From an uncultured Clostridium sp. (GTDB lineage Bacteria > Bacillota > Clostridia > TANB77 > CAG-465), in the NCBI GenBank assembly GCA_900553785.1, contig USES01000001.1:62001-126000 (forward strand): a stretch of DNA of 64,000 bases, read 5' to 3'. The notes under the pieces are model-generated. The model did not search any database. It was not told where the DNA came from and was given only the letters and a program-made list of their open reading frames with translations. Positions 36,925 through 44,974 of the stretch are shown in pieces. The first letter of the stretch is position 1, and every line of letters starts with the position of its first letter. The position numbers and the translations under genes were made by a program.

Positions 36925-38523
36925 TTATAACTCTTCAAATTTTTTAACTCCTATTTTTTCTAAGAACACCCATGAAGCTAGTATTACTACCATATTTATA
37001 AAAGCAAGTATTCCAAATAAAACAACAGGATGAGTAAGTTCTAATTTGTACATTAAAACAATAATCAATATTGCATATAAAATTCCAATTATGATGCTAC
37101 AAATTGAACTTGCGCTTTGTTTTACTATAGCTATTTCACTTCCGTCTAATTTAGGTAAAAGCAAATTAATCACTATTCCAAGCATAGCTTGCATAAATAC
37201 ACTTAAAGCCAGAGATATTGTAATTATCATTGTATCTATAGCGCTTAAATTTAACACTACTGCTGCCAACGCAACACTTAACGCAGAAGGAATAAAAACA
37301 ATTAAAAAGTGAAATACAGCTTTTGTTAAAAATATATCCATTGTGTTAATAGGAAGTGACTTCAAAAGCTGTAAGTTTTTTCCCTCTATAGAAATTGAGG
37401 AAGCAGAAATGTTTGCTGTACTAACTCCCATTGTAGCTATCATATACAATAACAATGGCATATATTCGTTTAATCGTTGTAGTAGTTGTGCATTGTCTCT
37501 AGTTATGCTCTTAATATCTACTCCTTTTGCTAATAAAAGTACCGCTCCAATTATCAATAGCATAGGCCCAACAATAGTATTTAATAAATATACGCTAGAC
37601 CTAAAATACTTTTTCATTTCCTTAACAAATAATGTATCAAATACATTTCTAGTTTTTACAGTCTTAAATGTGAACTTAGACTTTGAGTGGTTTTCAGATA
37701 ATTTAGAAATTATTTTAAAATACCCTAGGCTAAATATTAAAACAAATAGTATAAGCGGTACCATATTTATGGCAAGTATTGCTAACAGCTTTAATACATC
37801 CAAATTTTCTATGCATTCTATATATAACCCTAATGGATAATATATTTCCTTTAGCGTTTTATATATATCTTGTGCTTTATTGATTAGCTCATTTAAATTT
37901 CCAGATAGCTTAAAACTAAAATAAAAAGTAACTACAAATATTACCACTGAGGCTATTATCTGCATAAGATTTTTACTTTTAAACCTAGAAGAAATGACCG
38001 TAGCTATATAGCCAAGTATTGTACCTAATATTACTGGAATTATAGGTAAGGCTATAAGCATTACTATAGAAGATATAATAAGACTTAACGTAAGTCCTTC
38101 ATAATATACATATACTACAAGTGATGGTATAAGTATTATTCCTGTCCAAATGTACTCTAATAACATAAGCTTAATTATTCTAGATGCAAGTATTGCCTTT
38201 TTTTCAATAGGCAAAGCTAATAATAAATCATTATCCTTTGAAACAAACAGCACGCCCTGAGATTTATAAATAGTGTTTACCACACAAAGTATAAGTGATA
38301 CGAAAATCATCAAAGCTAACATAACATAAGTATATCCTTGTTTATATAACTGTTCAGCCATCAGATTTGCATACATTCCCATAGCATAGCAAAGTATCCC
38401 TATTATAATAATTACAAAAGCAGTAGAACTAATATTTTTAAATTTGTTTTTTGTTATGTCGGTATTTAGTATGTTTATACTGTGTCTATCTGCTTTGAGT
38501 AAAATCAATATTTTACCAATCAT
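36925..38523 (-). CDS. ABC-2 type transporter permease
   Basis: 532 residues with about a dozen hydrophobic segments in two halves, for example FVIIIIGILCYAMGMYANL (about 36-55), IIPVILGTILGYIATV (about 165), MIITISLALSVFMQAMLG (about 440) and CSIIIGILYAILIIVLMY (about 480). It lies three bases after an ABC ATPase gene, so together they form an exporter. The substrate is unknown. GKNLQLLKSLPI near residue 385 is typical of ABC-2 permeases. Confidence 0.85.
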   Translation of the reverse strand: MIGKILILLKADRHSINILNTDITKNKFKNISSTAFVIIIIGILCYAMGMYANLMAEQLYKQGYTYVMLALMIFVSLILCVVNTIYKSQGVLFVSKDNDLLLALPIEKKAILASRIIKLMLLEYIWTGIILIPSLVVYVYYEGLTLSLIISSIVMLIALPIIPVILGTILGYIATVISSRFKSKNLMQIIASVVIFVVTFYFSFKLSGNLNELINKAQDIYKTLKEIYYPLGLYIECIENLDVLKLLAILAINMVPLILFVLIFSLGYFKIISKLSENHSKSKFTFKTVKTRNVFDTLFVKEMKKYFRSSVYLLNTIVGPMLLIIGAVLLLAKGVDIKSITRDNAQLLQRLNEYMPLLLYMIATMGVSTANISASSISIEGKNLQLLKSLPINTMDIFLTKAVFHFLIVFIPSALSVALAAVVLNLSAIDTMIITISLALSVFMQAMLGIVINLLLPKLDGSEIAIVKQSASSICSIIIGILYAILIIVLMYKLELTHPVVLFGILAFINMVVILASWVFLEKIGVKKFEEL

Positions 38524-38526
38524 ATT

Positions 38527-39228
38527 TTACACCAACTCCAAAAATACATTTTCCAAAGAAGTATCCCCTTTAATTTCGTCCATACTTCCTATCTTAACTA
38601 TTTTTCCAGCTTTAATAATTGCTACTTTATCACATAACTTTTCAGCCACATCTAATATATGAGTTGAAAAGAAAACGCTGGTTCCCAAACTACATAATTC
38701 TTTCATTACTTCTTTTAAATCAAATACTGCTTTTGGGTCAAGTCCAACAAATGGCTCATCTAACACCAAAACTTTCGGATCGTGAATTAGTGCAGAAATT
38801 ATAACTAATTTTTGCTTCATTCCATGGGAATATGTAGATATCTCATCTCCTAGATACCTAGTCATTCCAAACAAATCAGAATACTTTTTAAATCTATTAA
38901 GTCTCACATCTTTAGATATTTCAAATATATCCGCAATAAAATTCAAATATTCTATTCCTTTTAAATTGTCATATATATCTGGATTATCTGGAACATATGC
39001 AATCTGTCTTTTGCATTCTATAGGTTTTTGTTTTATGCTTATTCCGTTAATTAAAATATCTCCTTCTTCAAAATCTAATATTCCAACTATAGACTTTATA
39101 GTAGTAGTTTTACCGGCACCATTATGTCCAATAAAACCAAATATCTCCCCATCATCTACTTTAAAAGAAATGTCATCTACCACCTTATTACCGCTATATG
39201 ACTTGCTATAATTTTTAATTTCTATCAC
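38527..39228 (-). CDS. ABC transporter ATP-binding protein
   Basis: 233 residues: Walker A GHNGAGKTT (about 36), Q loop YVPDNPD, signature STYSHGMKQKL (about 135), Walker B VLVLDEPFVGLDP (about 155) and the H-loop STH. It powers the ABC-2 permease that follows. I chose GTG 39228 over GTG 39237 because AAGGAG is then eight bases upstream and the protein begins with the usual IEIKNYSKSY. It is the first gene of a five- to six-gene minus-strand run. Confidence 0.93.
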   Translation of the reverse strand: MIEIKNYSKSYSGNKVVDDISFKVDDGEIFGFIGHNGAGKTTTIKSIVGILDFEEGDILINGISIKQKPIECKRQIAYVPDNPDIYDNLKGIEYLNFIADIFEISKDVRLNRFKKYSDLFGMTRYLGDEISTYSHGMKQKLVIISALIHDPKVLVLDEPFVGLDPKAVFDLKEVMKELCSLGTSVFFSTHILDVAEKLCDKVAIIKAGKIVKIGSMDEIKGDTSLENVFLELV

Positions 39229-39252
39229 TATAAACACTCCTTCTTTTTTAGT

Positions 39253-39281
39253 ATTATATATGTTTTACATATTTTTTTCAA
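39253..39281 (-). promoter_or_regulatory. Promoter of the ABC exporter operon
   Basis: Minus strand: TTGAAA (39276-39281), 17 bp, TATAAT (39253-39258). Confidence 0.7.
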
Positions 39282-39300
39282 TAATTTTTCTACATATTTG

Positions 39301-39329
39301 TTTACTTTTAGACTTCCTTTTGTTATAAT
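39301..39329 (+). promoter_or_regulatory. Promoter of tRNA-Glu
   Basis: TTTACT (39301-39306), 17 bp, TATAAT (39324-39329) with TGT directly before it (extended -10), 16 bases before the mature tRNA. Confidence 0.7.
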
Positions 39330-39345
39330 AAATATTGTCTTATAT

Positions 39346-39420
39346 GGCCCATTGGTCAAGCGGTTAAGACGCAGCCCTCTCAAGGCTGAATCATGGGTTC
39401 GATTCCCGTATGGGTCACCA
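39346..39420 (+). tRNA. tRNA-Glu (anticodon CTC)
   Basis: A 75-nt cloverleaf with acceptor GGCCCAT/ATGGGTC, discriminator A and encoded CCA, D loop AAGCGGTTAA, anticodon stem CAGCC/GGCTG around loop CTCTCAA (anticodon CTC, reading GAG), and T loop TTCGATT. The CTC isoacceptor supplements the universal TTC one, presumably elsewhere. It is followed by a terminator and by the foreign-looking gene at 39595. Confidence 0.95.
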
Positions 39421-39424
39421 GTTT

Positions 39425-39455
39425 AAGTCGTTCAAATTATTGAGCGGCTTTTTTG
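39425..39455 (+). terminator. Terminator of tRNA-Glu
   Basis: AAGTCGTTCAA (39425-39435) pairs with TTGAGCGGCTT (39440-39450) through G-T wobbles, followed by TTTTTG. Confidence 0.8.
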
Positions 39456-39484
39456 TTTATTAAAGGTCTCTCTCATTACGAAAT

Positions 39485-39513
39485 TTTACTTTTTTATGTA
39501 AATGTGATATAAT
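39485..39513 (+). promoter_or_regulatory. Promoter of the 39595 gene
   Basis: TTTACT (39485-39490), 17 bp, TATAAT (39508-39513) with TGA before it (extended -10). The same -35 as tRNA-Glu. The 80-base leader has no evident hairpin. Confidence 0.7.
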
Positions 39514-39594
39514 ATATATATCAAATCATTTAAATATCCAATATGTGTTTGGCGACTTGGTTTGACTACAAAATTTTTATTGGAGGTTAGTGAA

Positions 39595-40326
39595 ATGACT
39601 AACAAAAACACGACTATGGATTCCATCAAAGAAGAAGCTGTTCGGATTTACCCTGGCATGACAGCAGTTTTCCCGCAATTCTCTAAAGAAGAGATCATCG
39701 ATGTTTCGGAACTTGCACCGAAGTTCAATGGTTGCTTTGCAACGAATAACTCAACGGTCTGCTTTGTTTCGGATAATGAGATCTATGTCACCCCGTGCAC
39801 TCGTAGTGTCTTGCATCTTCTTTGCTCTAACGGTTTCAAGGAAGAATACTTCTACGTTCCGTTTAGCAACGGAGATTATCCAAAGAGTGAACAATTCAAA
39901 TGGGATGCGCTCCGCTTAAAGGCACGTAAGTCCTATGAGGAAGAATTCATTAAGGATTGCACCACTTATTGTGACAGACTTCACATCGGTACCATCAGCG
40001 ACGAAACACTTCAAAACTGTTTTGAGATGCCTTCTACTGGCGTCAAGGTAAAGCACCTCTATTATGAGGATTGCTATTACCCTGTTCTCAATTCCACAGT
40101 GTTAGACTGTGCCGTTGTTGATCAAATTGGACATTTCTGCTCCAACAATGGGAAAGTGGTTTTCGTCTATCGCAATGGCAAAACCTATGTAGCAAAGGGG
40201 TACAAAATTTTGGATGAACTCCGAAATGCTGGATACATCGAATCTGGAATATTCGTACCATTCTCAAATGGTGAAGAAATTCAAGATCCTGTGCTGAAAG
40301 CTCGTTGGGATTCCATCTCCAAGTAA
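39595..40326 (+). CDS. Two-repeat protein of unknown function, atypical base composition
   Basis: 243 residues, no recognised family. Residues about 45-115 and 170-240 are two copies of one module: each has a C/SNN-x(2)-VxFV-x-N/YRNG-x-xY core followed by a helix (SVLHLLCSNGF, then ILDELRNAGY) and ends YFYVPFSNG or IFVPFSNG plus KWDAL or RWDSI. There are many cysteines but no signal peptide or membrane segment, so it is probably cytosolic. Codons are far less AT-rich than the surroundings, as in the gene at 24812. ATG 39595 is chosen for its GGAGG eight bases upstream. Promoter and double-hairpin terminator make it monocistronic, directly after tRNA-Glu. Confidence 0.75.
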   Translation: MTNKNTTMDSIKEEAVRIYPGMTAVFPQFSKEEIIDVSELAPKFNGCFATNNSTVCFVSDNEIYVTPCTRSVLHLLCSNGFKEEYFYVPFSNGDYPKSEQFKWDALRLKARKSYEEEFIKDCTTYCDRLHIGTISDETLQNCFEMPSTGVKVKHLYYEDCYYPVLNSTVLDCAVVDQIGHFCSNNGKVVFVYRNGKTYVAKGYKILDELRNAGYIESGIFVPFSNGEEIQDPVLKARWDSISK

Positions 40327-40335
40327 TGTCGTGAT

Positions 40336-40390
40336 ATAAGACGGCATTCAGTTGTCTTATAATGTGGGGGTCAACTACTGTTGACCTCCA
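40336..40390 (+). terminator. Tandem hairpins ending the 39595 transcript
   Basis: First hairpin ATAAGAC (40336-40342) with GTCTTAT (40354-40360). Second, stronger, TGGGGGTCAAC (40365-40375) with GTTGACCTCCA (40380-40390), loop TACT, followed by TATTTTATT. Confidence 0.8.
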
Positions 40391-40426
40391 TATTTTATTA
40401 TCTGCACCTTTTAATCTTTAAATATA

Positions 40427-40455
40427 TTGATTTTATGTATACCAAATGGTATAAT
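40427..40455 (+). promoter_or_regulatory. Promoter of the 40501 gene
   Basis: TTGATT (40427-40432), 17 bp, TATAAT (40450-40455) preceded by TGG (extended -10). Confidence 0.7.
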
Positions 40456-40500
40456 GTTATTGGTTGTCAGTTAAATTTTACTTAAATAAGGAGAATTAAT

Positions 40501-41256
40501 ATGTACAAAAAATTTAGAACAGACAATTCAAACTTAACGGACACAGAGGTATATTTCAAAGTTATAACCGGTAAACTCAAAAGGTTTCCAAACAATTTTT
40601 TAAATAGGGATACTTGTAAGGAGATATTGCGGTATGTTTGTATAAACATGTATAACATGTCACGTACTCAAATATGCCATATAAACCAGGGTTTTCTATT
40701 TCAAAATTATATAGGAGGATTTAGAAAAATATTTAATTACGACGTTTTTTCGTTAATTCAATACTCTTTTCCTGAACTTAACATTAAACGTTGGGAAGCC
40801 TCAAAAGTGTCAGCTAACTTTTGGCAAGATAAAAAAAATCAAAAAGACTTTATCTTATGGGTTGCCCAAAAAGAAAATTTAAATTTGAGCAGACTAGAAG
40901 ATATTTCTAAAATCAATTCAAAAATGATTATAAAATACGGTGGTTCGAAAGCAATACGTGCTGCTGGTGGCACTTTTGAGTTGATATCCACTGCAACAGG
41001 CGACACATTTAAGGAATGGGAAGTATTAAAAATCGATGTTTGGACTGAATCCAAAGCCATTGATGCAATAAAGTGGCTTATAGAAGATATACTTTGCTGG
41101 AATGATGAACAGATAATAAATCAACTAACAGCAAATATATTTAGAGTCAATCACTTAGGTGGCTTACTTAAGAACTATTGCAATAACAGCCCAATTGCGG
41201 CAATAAACCTAGCATACCCTGGTAAATTCAAAACATTACGACACACAAAAAGTTAA
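40501..41256 (+). CDS. Triple-repeat protein, possibly DUF4046-like
   Basis: 251 residues made of three modules of about 70 residues (about 38-102, 115-178 and 186-249). Each begins with a helix ending near LRYV, ILWVAQ or IKWLIED, has a central I-x-N/Q-x(2)-F/I segment with a GG (YIGGFRK, YGGSKAI, LGGLLKN), and ends in an F-x(5)-F-K-x-W or YPGKFK element. This module resembles repeats that I associate with DUF4046-type proteins of Bacillota and phages; that link is from memory and tentative. Composition is native. It has AAGGAG at the start and its own promoter and terminator. No catalytic motif is visible; a DNA-binding or structural role is possible. Confidence 0.7.
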   Translation: MYKKFRTDNSNLTDTEVYFKVITGKLKRFPNNFLNRDTCKEILRYVCINMYNMSRTQICHINQGFLFQNYIGGFRKIFNYDVFSLIQYSFPELNIKRWEASKVSANFWQDKKNQKDFILWVAQKENLNLSRLEDISKINSKMIIKYGGSKAIRAAGGTFELISTATGDTFKEWEVLKIDVWTESKAIDAIKWLIEDILCWNDEQIINQLTANIFRVNHLGGLLKNYCNNSPIAAINLAYPGKFKTLRHTKS

Positions 41257-41262
41257 CACTAA

Positions 41263-41296
41263 ATAACACCCATAAGTAAATTCTTATGGGTGTTAT
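41263..41296. terminator. Bidirectional terminator between 40501 gene and spoVS
   Basis: ATAACACCCATAAG (41263-41276) pairs perfectly with CTTATGGGTGTTAT (41283-41296), loop TAAATT. It separates two convergent genes; T-tracts are short on both sides. Confidence 0.75.
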
Positions 41297-41303
41297 CATA
41301 TAT

Positions 41304-41573
41304 CTAATTTAAATTTTTACTTTCAATACAAAATCTTATCCCAGTTTTTTCAGAGTCGTCTATCATAACTTCTGTAAAACATGGTGTACAAGTAATATCT
41401 ACTCCTGTTGGTATCATAAATCCTCTCGCTATTGCTACCGCTTTTACTGCTTGATTTATTGCACCAGCCCCTATTGCCTGCATTTCTACCTTTCCATTTT
41501 CCTTAACTAATCCTGCAATTGCGCCAGCTACGCCATTTGGGCTAGACTTGGCAGATACTTTAAGTAATTCCAT
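41304..41573 (-). CDS. spoVS: Stage V sporulation protein S
   Basis: 89 residues. LLKVSAKSSPNGVAGAIAG, MQAIGAGAINQAVKAVAIAR and GFMIPTGVDITCTPCF match SpoVS, a small Alba-like protein that affects septation and late sporulation steps in B. subtilis. B. subtilis SpoVS is 86 residues and usually under SigH; here a SigA-like promoter is visible upstream. GGAGG precedes the ATG. Confidence 0.95.
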   Translation of the reverse strand: MELLKVSAKSSPNGVAGAIAGLVKENGKVEMQAIGAGAINQAVKAVAIARGFMIPTGVDITCTPCFTEVMIDDSEKTGIRFCIESKNLN

Positions 41574-41612
41574 ATATTTCCTCCTTTGTTACTTTGTATT
41601 TACTACACAAAT

Positions 41613-41641
41613 ATTATACCGAAACTAAATTATAGTTGCAA
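41613..41641 (-). promoter_or_regulatory. Promoter of spoVS
   Basis: Minus strand: TTGCAA (41636-41641), 17 bp, TATAAT (41613-41618). Confidence 0.6.
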
Positions 41642-41658
41642 CATTTTTCTGCATATTT

Positions 41659-43977
41659 CTACAAAATCTCTAAAGTAGAAGAACCAACTATTAATCTCTT
41701 TGTACCAAATCTGTCAAAATGTATTTCAGCAATTAAAGAATCATCGCTATCATCTAAGGTAAGAATTTGTCCATCACCAAACTTTTTATGTCGTACTCTC
41801 ATTCCCACCTCAAATTCTGGCATATCCAAATTATCACTTTCTATTTTAATTTTATTTGTTATACCATTTACGTTTTTTAAGAAACTTGAAACATCAATAC
41901 CAATACTTGAAGATTTAGAACTTTTACCAGAAGAATTTCTAAAAGTGAAAATAGAATCTGCTCCTCCATTTCTAATAAACTTTTGAGTAGCTCCATATTC
42001 ATCATCATTATATCTAGAAGATGTTTTATTATATCCATTTTCTTTGTTATCTAAAGCTTTTTCAGAATAATCTTCATCTGGTACTTCGGAAACAAATCTA
42101 GATGGAACTGTATATGTTGTAGAGCCATACATCGTTCTTTGTTTTGCCATTGTAAGAGTCAAGTGCTTTTCTGCTCTAGTTATTCCAACATAACATAATC
42201 TTCTTTCTTCTTCTACATTATCTTCATCTATAGCGCGTCTAGAAGGGAACAATCCCTCTTCCATTCCAACCATAAATACTACTGGATATTCCAATCCTTT
42301 TGCATTATGCATTGTCATTAAAGTAACTGCACTTTCAGATTCATCAAGATTATCTATATCTGAAACTAATGCAATACTATCTAAGAAATCTCCTAAAGCG
42401 TTATCTGCAGACTCTTCATCAAAGTTTTTAGCAACACCAACTAATTCCTTAATATTCTCTATTCTACTATCACTTTCTTTAGACTTGTCTATTTCCAATT
42501 CATGCATATATCCTGTAAGAGATAATACTTTATCTATTGTATCAGCATTAGATAGTCCCATACTTACACTATCACGTATACTTTTAATTATATCTCTAAA
42601 TTCAATAAGCTTTGCACTACATCTAAATCCAGCCACCTGGATATCATTTTCAAGAACTTCAAACATACTTGTTCCACTATTTTCTGCTATCTCTCTAATT
42701 TTGTCTACTGTGGTGTCACCAATACCTCTTTTGGGTTCATTTATTACTCTTGTAAAGGATACATTGTCCTTTGGGTTATTTATAAGTTTTAAATATGAAA
42801 TTATGTCTTTTATCTCCTTACGGCTATAAAACTTTAGACCACCTATTATTCTATATGGAGTTCCTTCTCTCATAAATACTTCTTCTATTGCACGTGATTG
42901 TGCATTAGTTCTATATAACACAACAAAATCTGAATAATTATAATTATTATCTCTTGCCATCTTATCTATTGTATCTACAATATACTGGCCCTCATCATAC
43001 TCATTTTTAGCAAAGAACAAGTCAATTTTATCACCATCATCATTTTCAGTCCACAATGACTTATCTATTTTAGATTTATTGTTCTTAATTACAGCATTTG
43101 CAGCCGCTAAAACCGTCTTTGTGCTTCTGTAATTTTGTTCCAGTTTAACTACTTTAGCGTCTTTATATGCCTTTTCAAATTCCAATATATTTGAAATATC
43201 CGCTCCTCTAAATCCATATATACTTTGAGATTCATCACCAACAACACAAACATTGCCACTAGCACCAGCTAACATATATATTATTTTAAATTGTGCATGA
43301 TTTGTATCCTGATACTCATCTACTAATATGTATTTAAATTTATTTTGCCAGTATTCAAGTCTAGATGGATTTTCTTCAAACAATCTTACCGTCAAAAATA
43401 TTAAATCATCAAAATCTACTGAATTATTTTTCTTAAGCAACGCTTGGTATTCTCTATATACTTTAGCAATTTGCTCTTCTTTGTAATCTCCAGAGGCTTC
43501 CCTCTCATAATCTACAGCTGTTTTTAATTCATCTTTGGCTTTGCTTATACTACTAGCAATAGAAGAAGCACTAAATTTATCTTCATCTATTTTTAAATCT
43601 TTCAAAATTTGTTTAATTAGCTTCTGCTTATCTTGTTCATCTATAATGTTAAAATCCTTTGAATATCCTAGATATTCTATATCTCTTTTTAAAATCCTCA
43701 CACAAATACTATGAAATGTTCCAAGCCATTCAACTTTTACATTTTCTCCCACTAAGCTTTCTACTCGTTCTTTCATTTCCTTTGCTGCTTTATTTGTAAA
43801 AGTAACAACAAGTATTTCCCATGGATTGCAAAGTCCTTGTTCGATAAGATATGCAACTCTATGCGTTAAAACGCGTGTTTTACCAGAGCCTGCTCCCGCT
43901 AGTATAAGTAAAGGTCCTCCCGTATATGCACACGCCTCTCTTTGCACTGGATTTAGTTTTTCTAATAACTCGCTCAT
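41659..43977 (-). CDS. pcrA: PcrA/UvrD-type DNA helicase
   Basis: 772 residues, superfamily 1A. N-terminal LNPVQREA Q motif, Walker A AGAGSGKTRVLTHR (about 28), VDEYQDTN (motif II, about 218), GDESQSIYGFRGAD (motif III), LEQNYRST (motif IV), MTMHNAKGLEYPVVF (motif V, about 553) and VGITRAEKHL (motif VI, about 600). A C-terminal Tudor-like domain (FEVGMRVRHKKFGDGQI) is the PcrA RNA-polymerase-binding tail. It removes proteins from DNA and acts in excision repair. It overlaps the upstream gene by four bases (ATGA). Confidence 0.95.
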   Translation of the reverse strand: MSELLEKLNPVQREACAYTGGPLLILAGAGSGKTRVLTHRVAYLIEQGLCNPWEILVVTFTNKAAKEMKERVESLVGENVKVEWLGTFHSICVRILKRDIEYLGYSKDFNIIDEQDKQKLIKQILKDLKIDEDKFSASSIASSISKAKDELKTAVDYEREASGDYKEEQIAKVYREYQALLKKNNSVDFDDLIFLTVRLFEENPSRLEYWQNKFKYILVDEYQDTNHAQFKIIYMLAGASGNVCVVGDESQSIYGFRGADISNILEFEKAYKDAKVVKLEQNYRSTKTVLAAANAVIKNNKSKIDKSLWTENDDGDKIDLFFAKNEYDEGQYIVDTIDKMARDNNYNYSDFVVLYRTNAQSRAIEEVFMREGTPYRIIGGLKFYSRKEIKDIISYLKLINNPKDNVSFTRVINEPKRGIGDTTVDKIREIAENSGTSMFEVLENDIQVAGFRCSAKLIEFRDIIKSIRDSVSMGLSNADTIDKVLSLTGYMHELEIDKSKESDSRIENIKELVGVAKNFDEESADNALGDFLDSIALVSDIDNLDESESAVTLMTMHNAKGLEYPVVFMVGMEEGLFPSRRAIDEDNVEEERRLCYVGITRAEKHLTLTMAKQRTMYGSTTYTVPSRFVSEVPDEDYSEKALDNKENGYNKTSSRYNDDEYGATQKFIRNGGADSIFTFRNSSGKSSKSSSIGIDVSSFLKNVNGITNKIKIESDNLDMPEFEVGMRVRHKKFGDGQILTLDDSDDSLIAEIHFDRFGTKRLIVGSSTLEIL

Positions 43978-44714
43978 ATATTCTTTTCCACCTCTATTAT
44001 TCCACCATAATCTATTATATCTAACCCTTCGAAATAATGGAATTTTAACCCTTTGCTTTCGATAAATTTTTGTATTTTGCTGCCGTTTATTAGGTTGGCT
44101 TTGTCTCCAAAAAGTATCACTGTGTCACCCAGCCTTACTAATGCTCCCCCTATAAATCCAGACATATCTGAATACTCAAAACGCATTCTTTCTTCATCTA
44201 CAAATATTTTGTTTGTCCTTTTTAGTAATTTTATATCTGGCTCAGATACATAAAGTACATCCACACCTAAATCAAGTAATGTTCTAGCAATTCCTATATC
44301 TGAAACTATGCAAGCGTTATCTGATAAAACACAAGTGCTGCACTTCGTGTAACCTTGATCTACCTGTACAAGATTATACCCTGCTCCTTTTAAATATGCT
44401 AACACATTTTTGTCTGTATGTTTGAAATTATGAACTGCGTTTCTCCCGATAATAGCCATGTTATATAGAACATCTTCCGGGTACGCACTACCCACTTCAG
44501 AATTTCCAACTAGCATATTAAAACCATCTATTTTTTTACCTGGTGCGCAAAAAATATTTCCATTTACATTTAAATAGTATATATCTACATGAGAAGATAT
44601 CTCGTCATAAGTCTTCAAATTAAATTTATTTTCTATAATTTCATAGCCTAAAGACTTAATATACTCTTTTTCAACTTTTCTCATCCTAAAATCTACAATG
44701 CAATACTTAGACAA
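43974..44714 (-). CDS. Putative GME-fold protein (DUF6873-like)
   Basis: 246 residues. NMAIIGRNAVHNFKHTD, QGYTKCSTCVLSDNACIVSD and SGFIGGALVRLGDT recall guanidino-modifying-enzyme-fold proteins (dimethylarginine dimethylaminohydrolase relatives), probably the DUF6873 group of Clostridia; no reaction is known for it and I cannot confirm a full catalytic triad. Cys in KCSTCVLSDNA is the most conserved-looking spot. I chose TTG 44714 because AAGGTGG is five bases upstream and SKYCIVDFRM is a family-like start. It is co-transcribed with pcrA and has a strong promoter with an operator-like dyad. Confidence 0.65.
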   Translation of the reverse strand: MSKYCIVDFRMRKVEKEYIKSLGYEIIENKFNLKTYDEISSHVDIYYLNVNGNIFCAPGKKIDGFNMLVGNSEVGSAYPEDVLYNMAIIGRNAVHNFKHTDKNVLAYLKGAGYNLVQVDQGYTKCSTCVLSDNACIVSDIGIARTLLDLGVDVLYVSEPDIKLLKRTNKIFVDEERMRFEYSDMSGFIGGALVRLGDTVILFGDKANLINGSKIQKFIESKGLKFHYFEGLDIIDYGGIIEVEKNI

Positions 44715-44720
44715 AATTAC

Positions 44721-44744
44721 CACCTTGTAAAAGTATACAAGGTG
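44721..44744. promoter_or_regulatory. Operator-like dyad over the -10 of the GME-pcrA operon
   Basis: CACCTTGTA (44721-44729) and TACAAGGTG (44736-44744) are perfect 9-bp inverted arms with a 6-bp spacer. One arm carries the ribosome binding site, the other touches the -10. Regulator unknown. Confidence 0.6.
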
Positions 44745-44760
44745 ATAAATTTTTTGTCAA
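44732..44760 (-). promoter_or_regulatory. Promoter of the GME-pcrA operon
   Basis: Minus strand: perfect TTGACA (44755-44760), 17 bp, TATACT (44732-44737). The leader would be very short, about 10-15 bases. Confidence 0.8.
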
Positions 44761-44834
44761 TAAAACATGATTAAAGTTTTAAATTTAACATATTATATTC
44801 ACTTCTTAATATTCGTTCAACAACATACGATAAA

Positions 44835-44918
44835 TAAAAATGAGATCAGAGTTTAGTCTCTAATCTCGCTTTTTTAAATCCCAATTTAATGGCTGGGTTC
44901 ACCGCTTTTTAATGCCTT
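44835..44918 (-). ncRNA. Candidate small RNA with own promoter and terminator
   Basis: Between pfkA and the GME gene there is about 80 nt without an ATG reading frame, starting near GGCATTAAAAAGCGGTGAAC, containing CCCA...TGGG and two TTAAAAA-GCG repeats, and ending in a hairpin GAGATTAGAG/CTCTGATCTC (44842-44867, one mismatch) followed by ATTTTTATTT. A promoter lies at 44922-44950. It may be a free small RNA or merely the 3' end of the pfkA mRNA. I do not recognise the family. Confidence 0.4.
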
Positions 44919-44921
44919 TTG

Positions 44922-44950
44922 ACTATAATAATAGTTATATTTTAACACAA
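44922..44950 (-). promoter_or_regulatory. Promoter of the candidate small RNA
   Basis: Minus strand: TTGTGT (44945-44950), 17 bp, TATAGT (44922-44927), downstream of the pfkA stop. Confidence 0.45.
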
Positions 44951-44974
44951 ATACTATGTTTTTTCAATAACAAA

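Noticed and set aside
39346..39420. tRNA-Glu 3' end as an integration (att) site for the following foreign-looking gene
   Set aside because: No second copy of the tRNA 3' end was seen downstream and there is no integrase beside it, so an island boundary is not supported.
44835..44918. 6S RNA or a known riboswitch
   Set aside because: At about 80 nt it is too short for 6S RNA, and no known riboswitch core could be matched; only a generic small-RNA call is kept.
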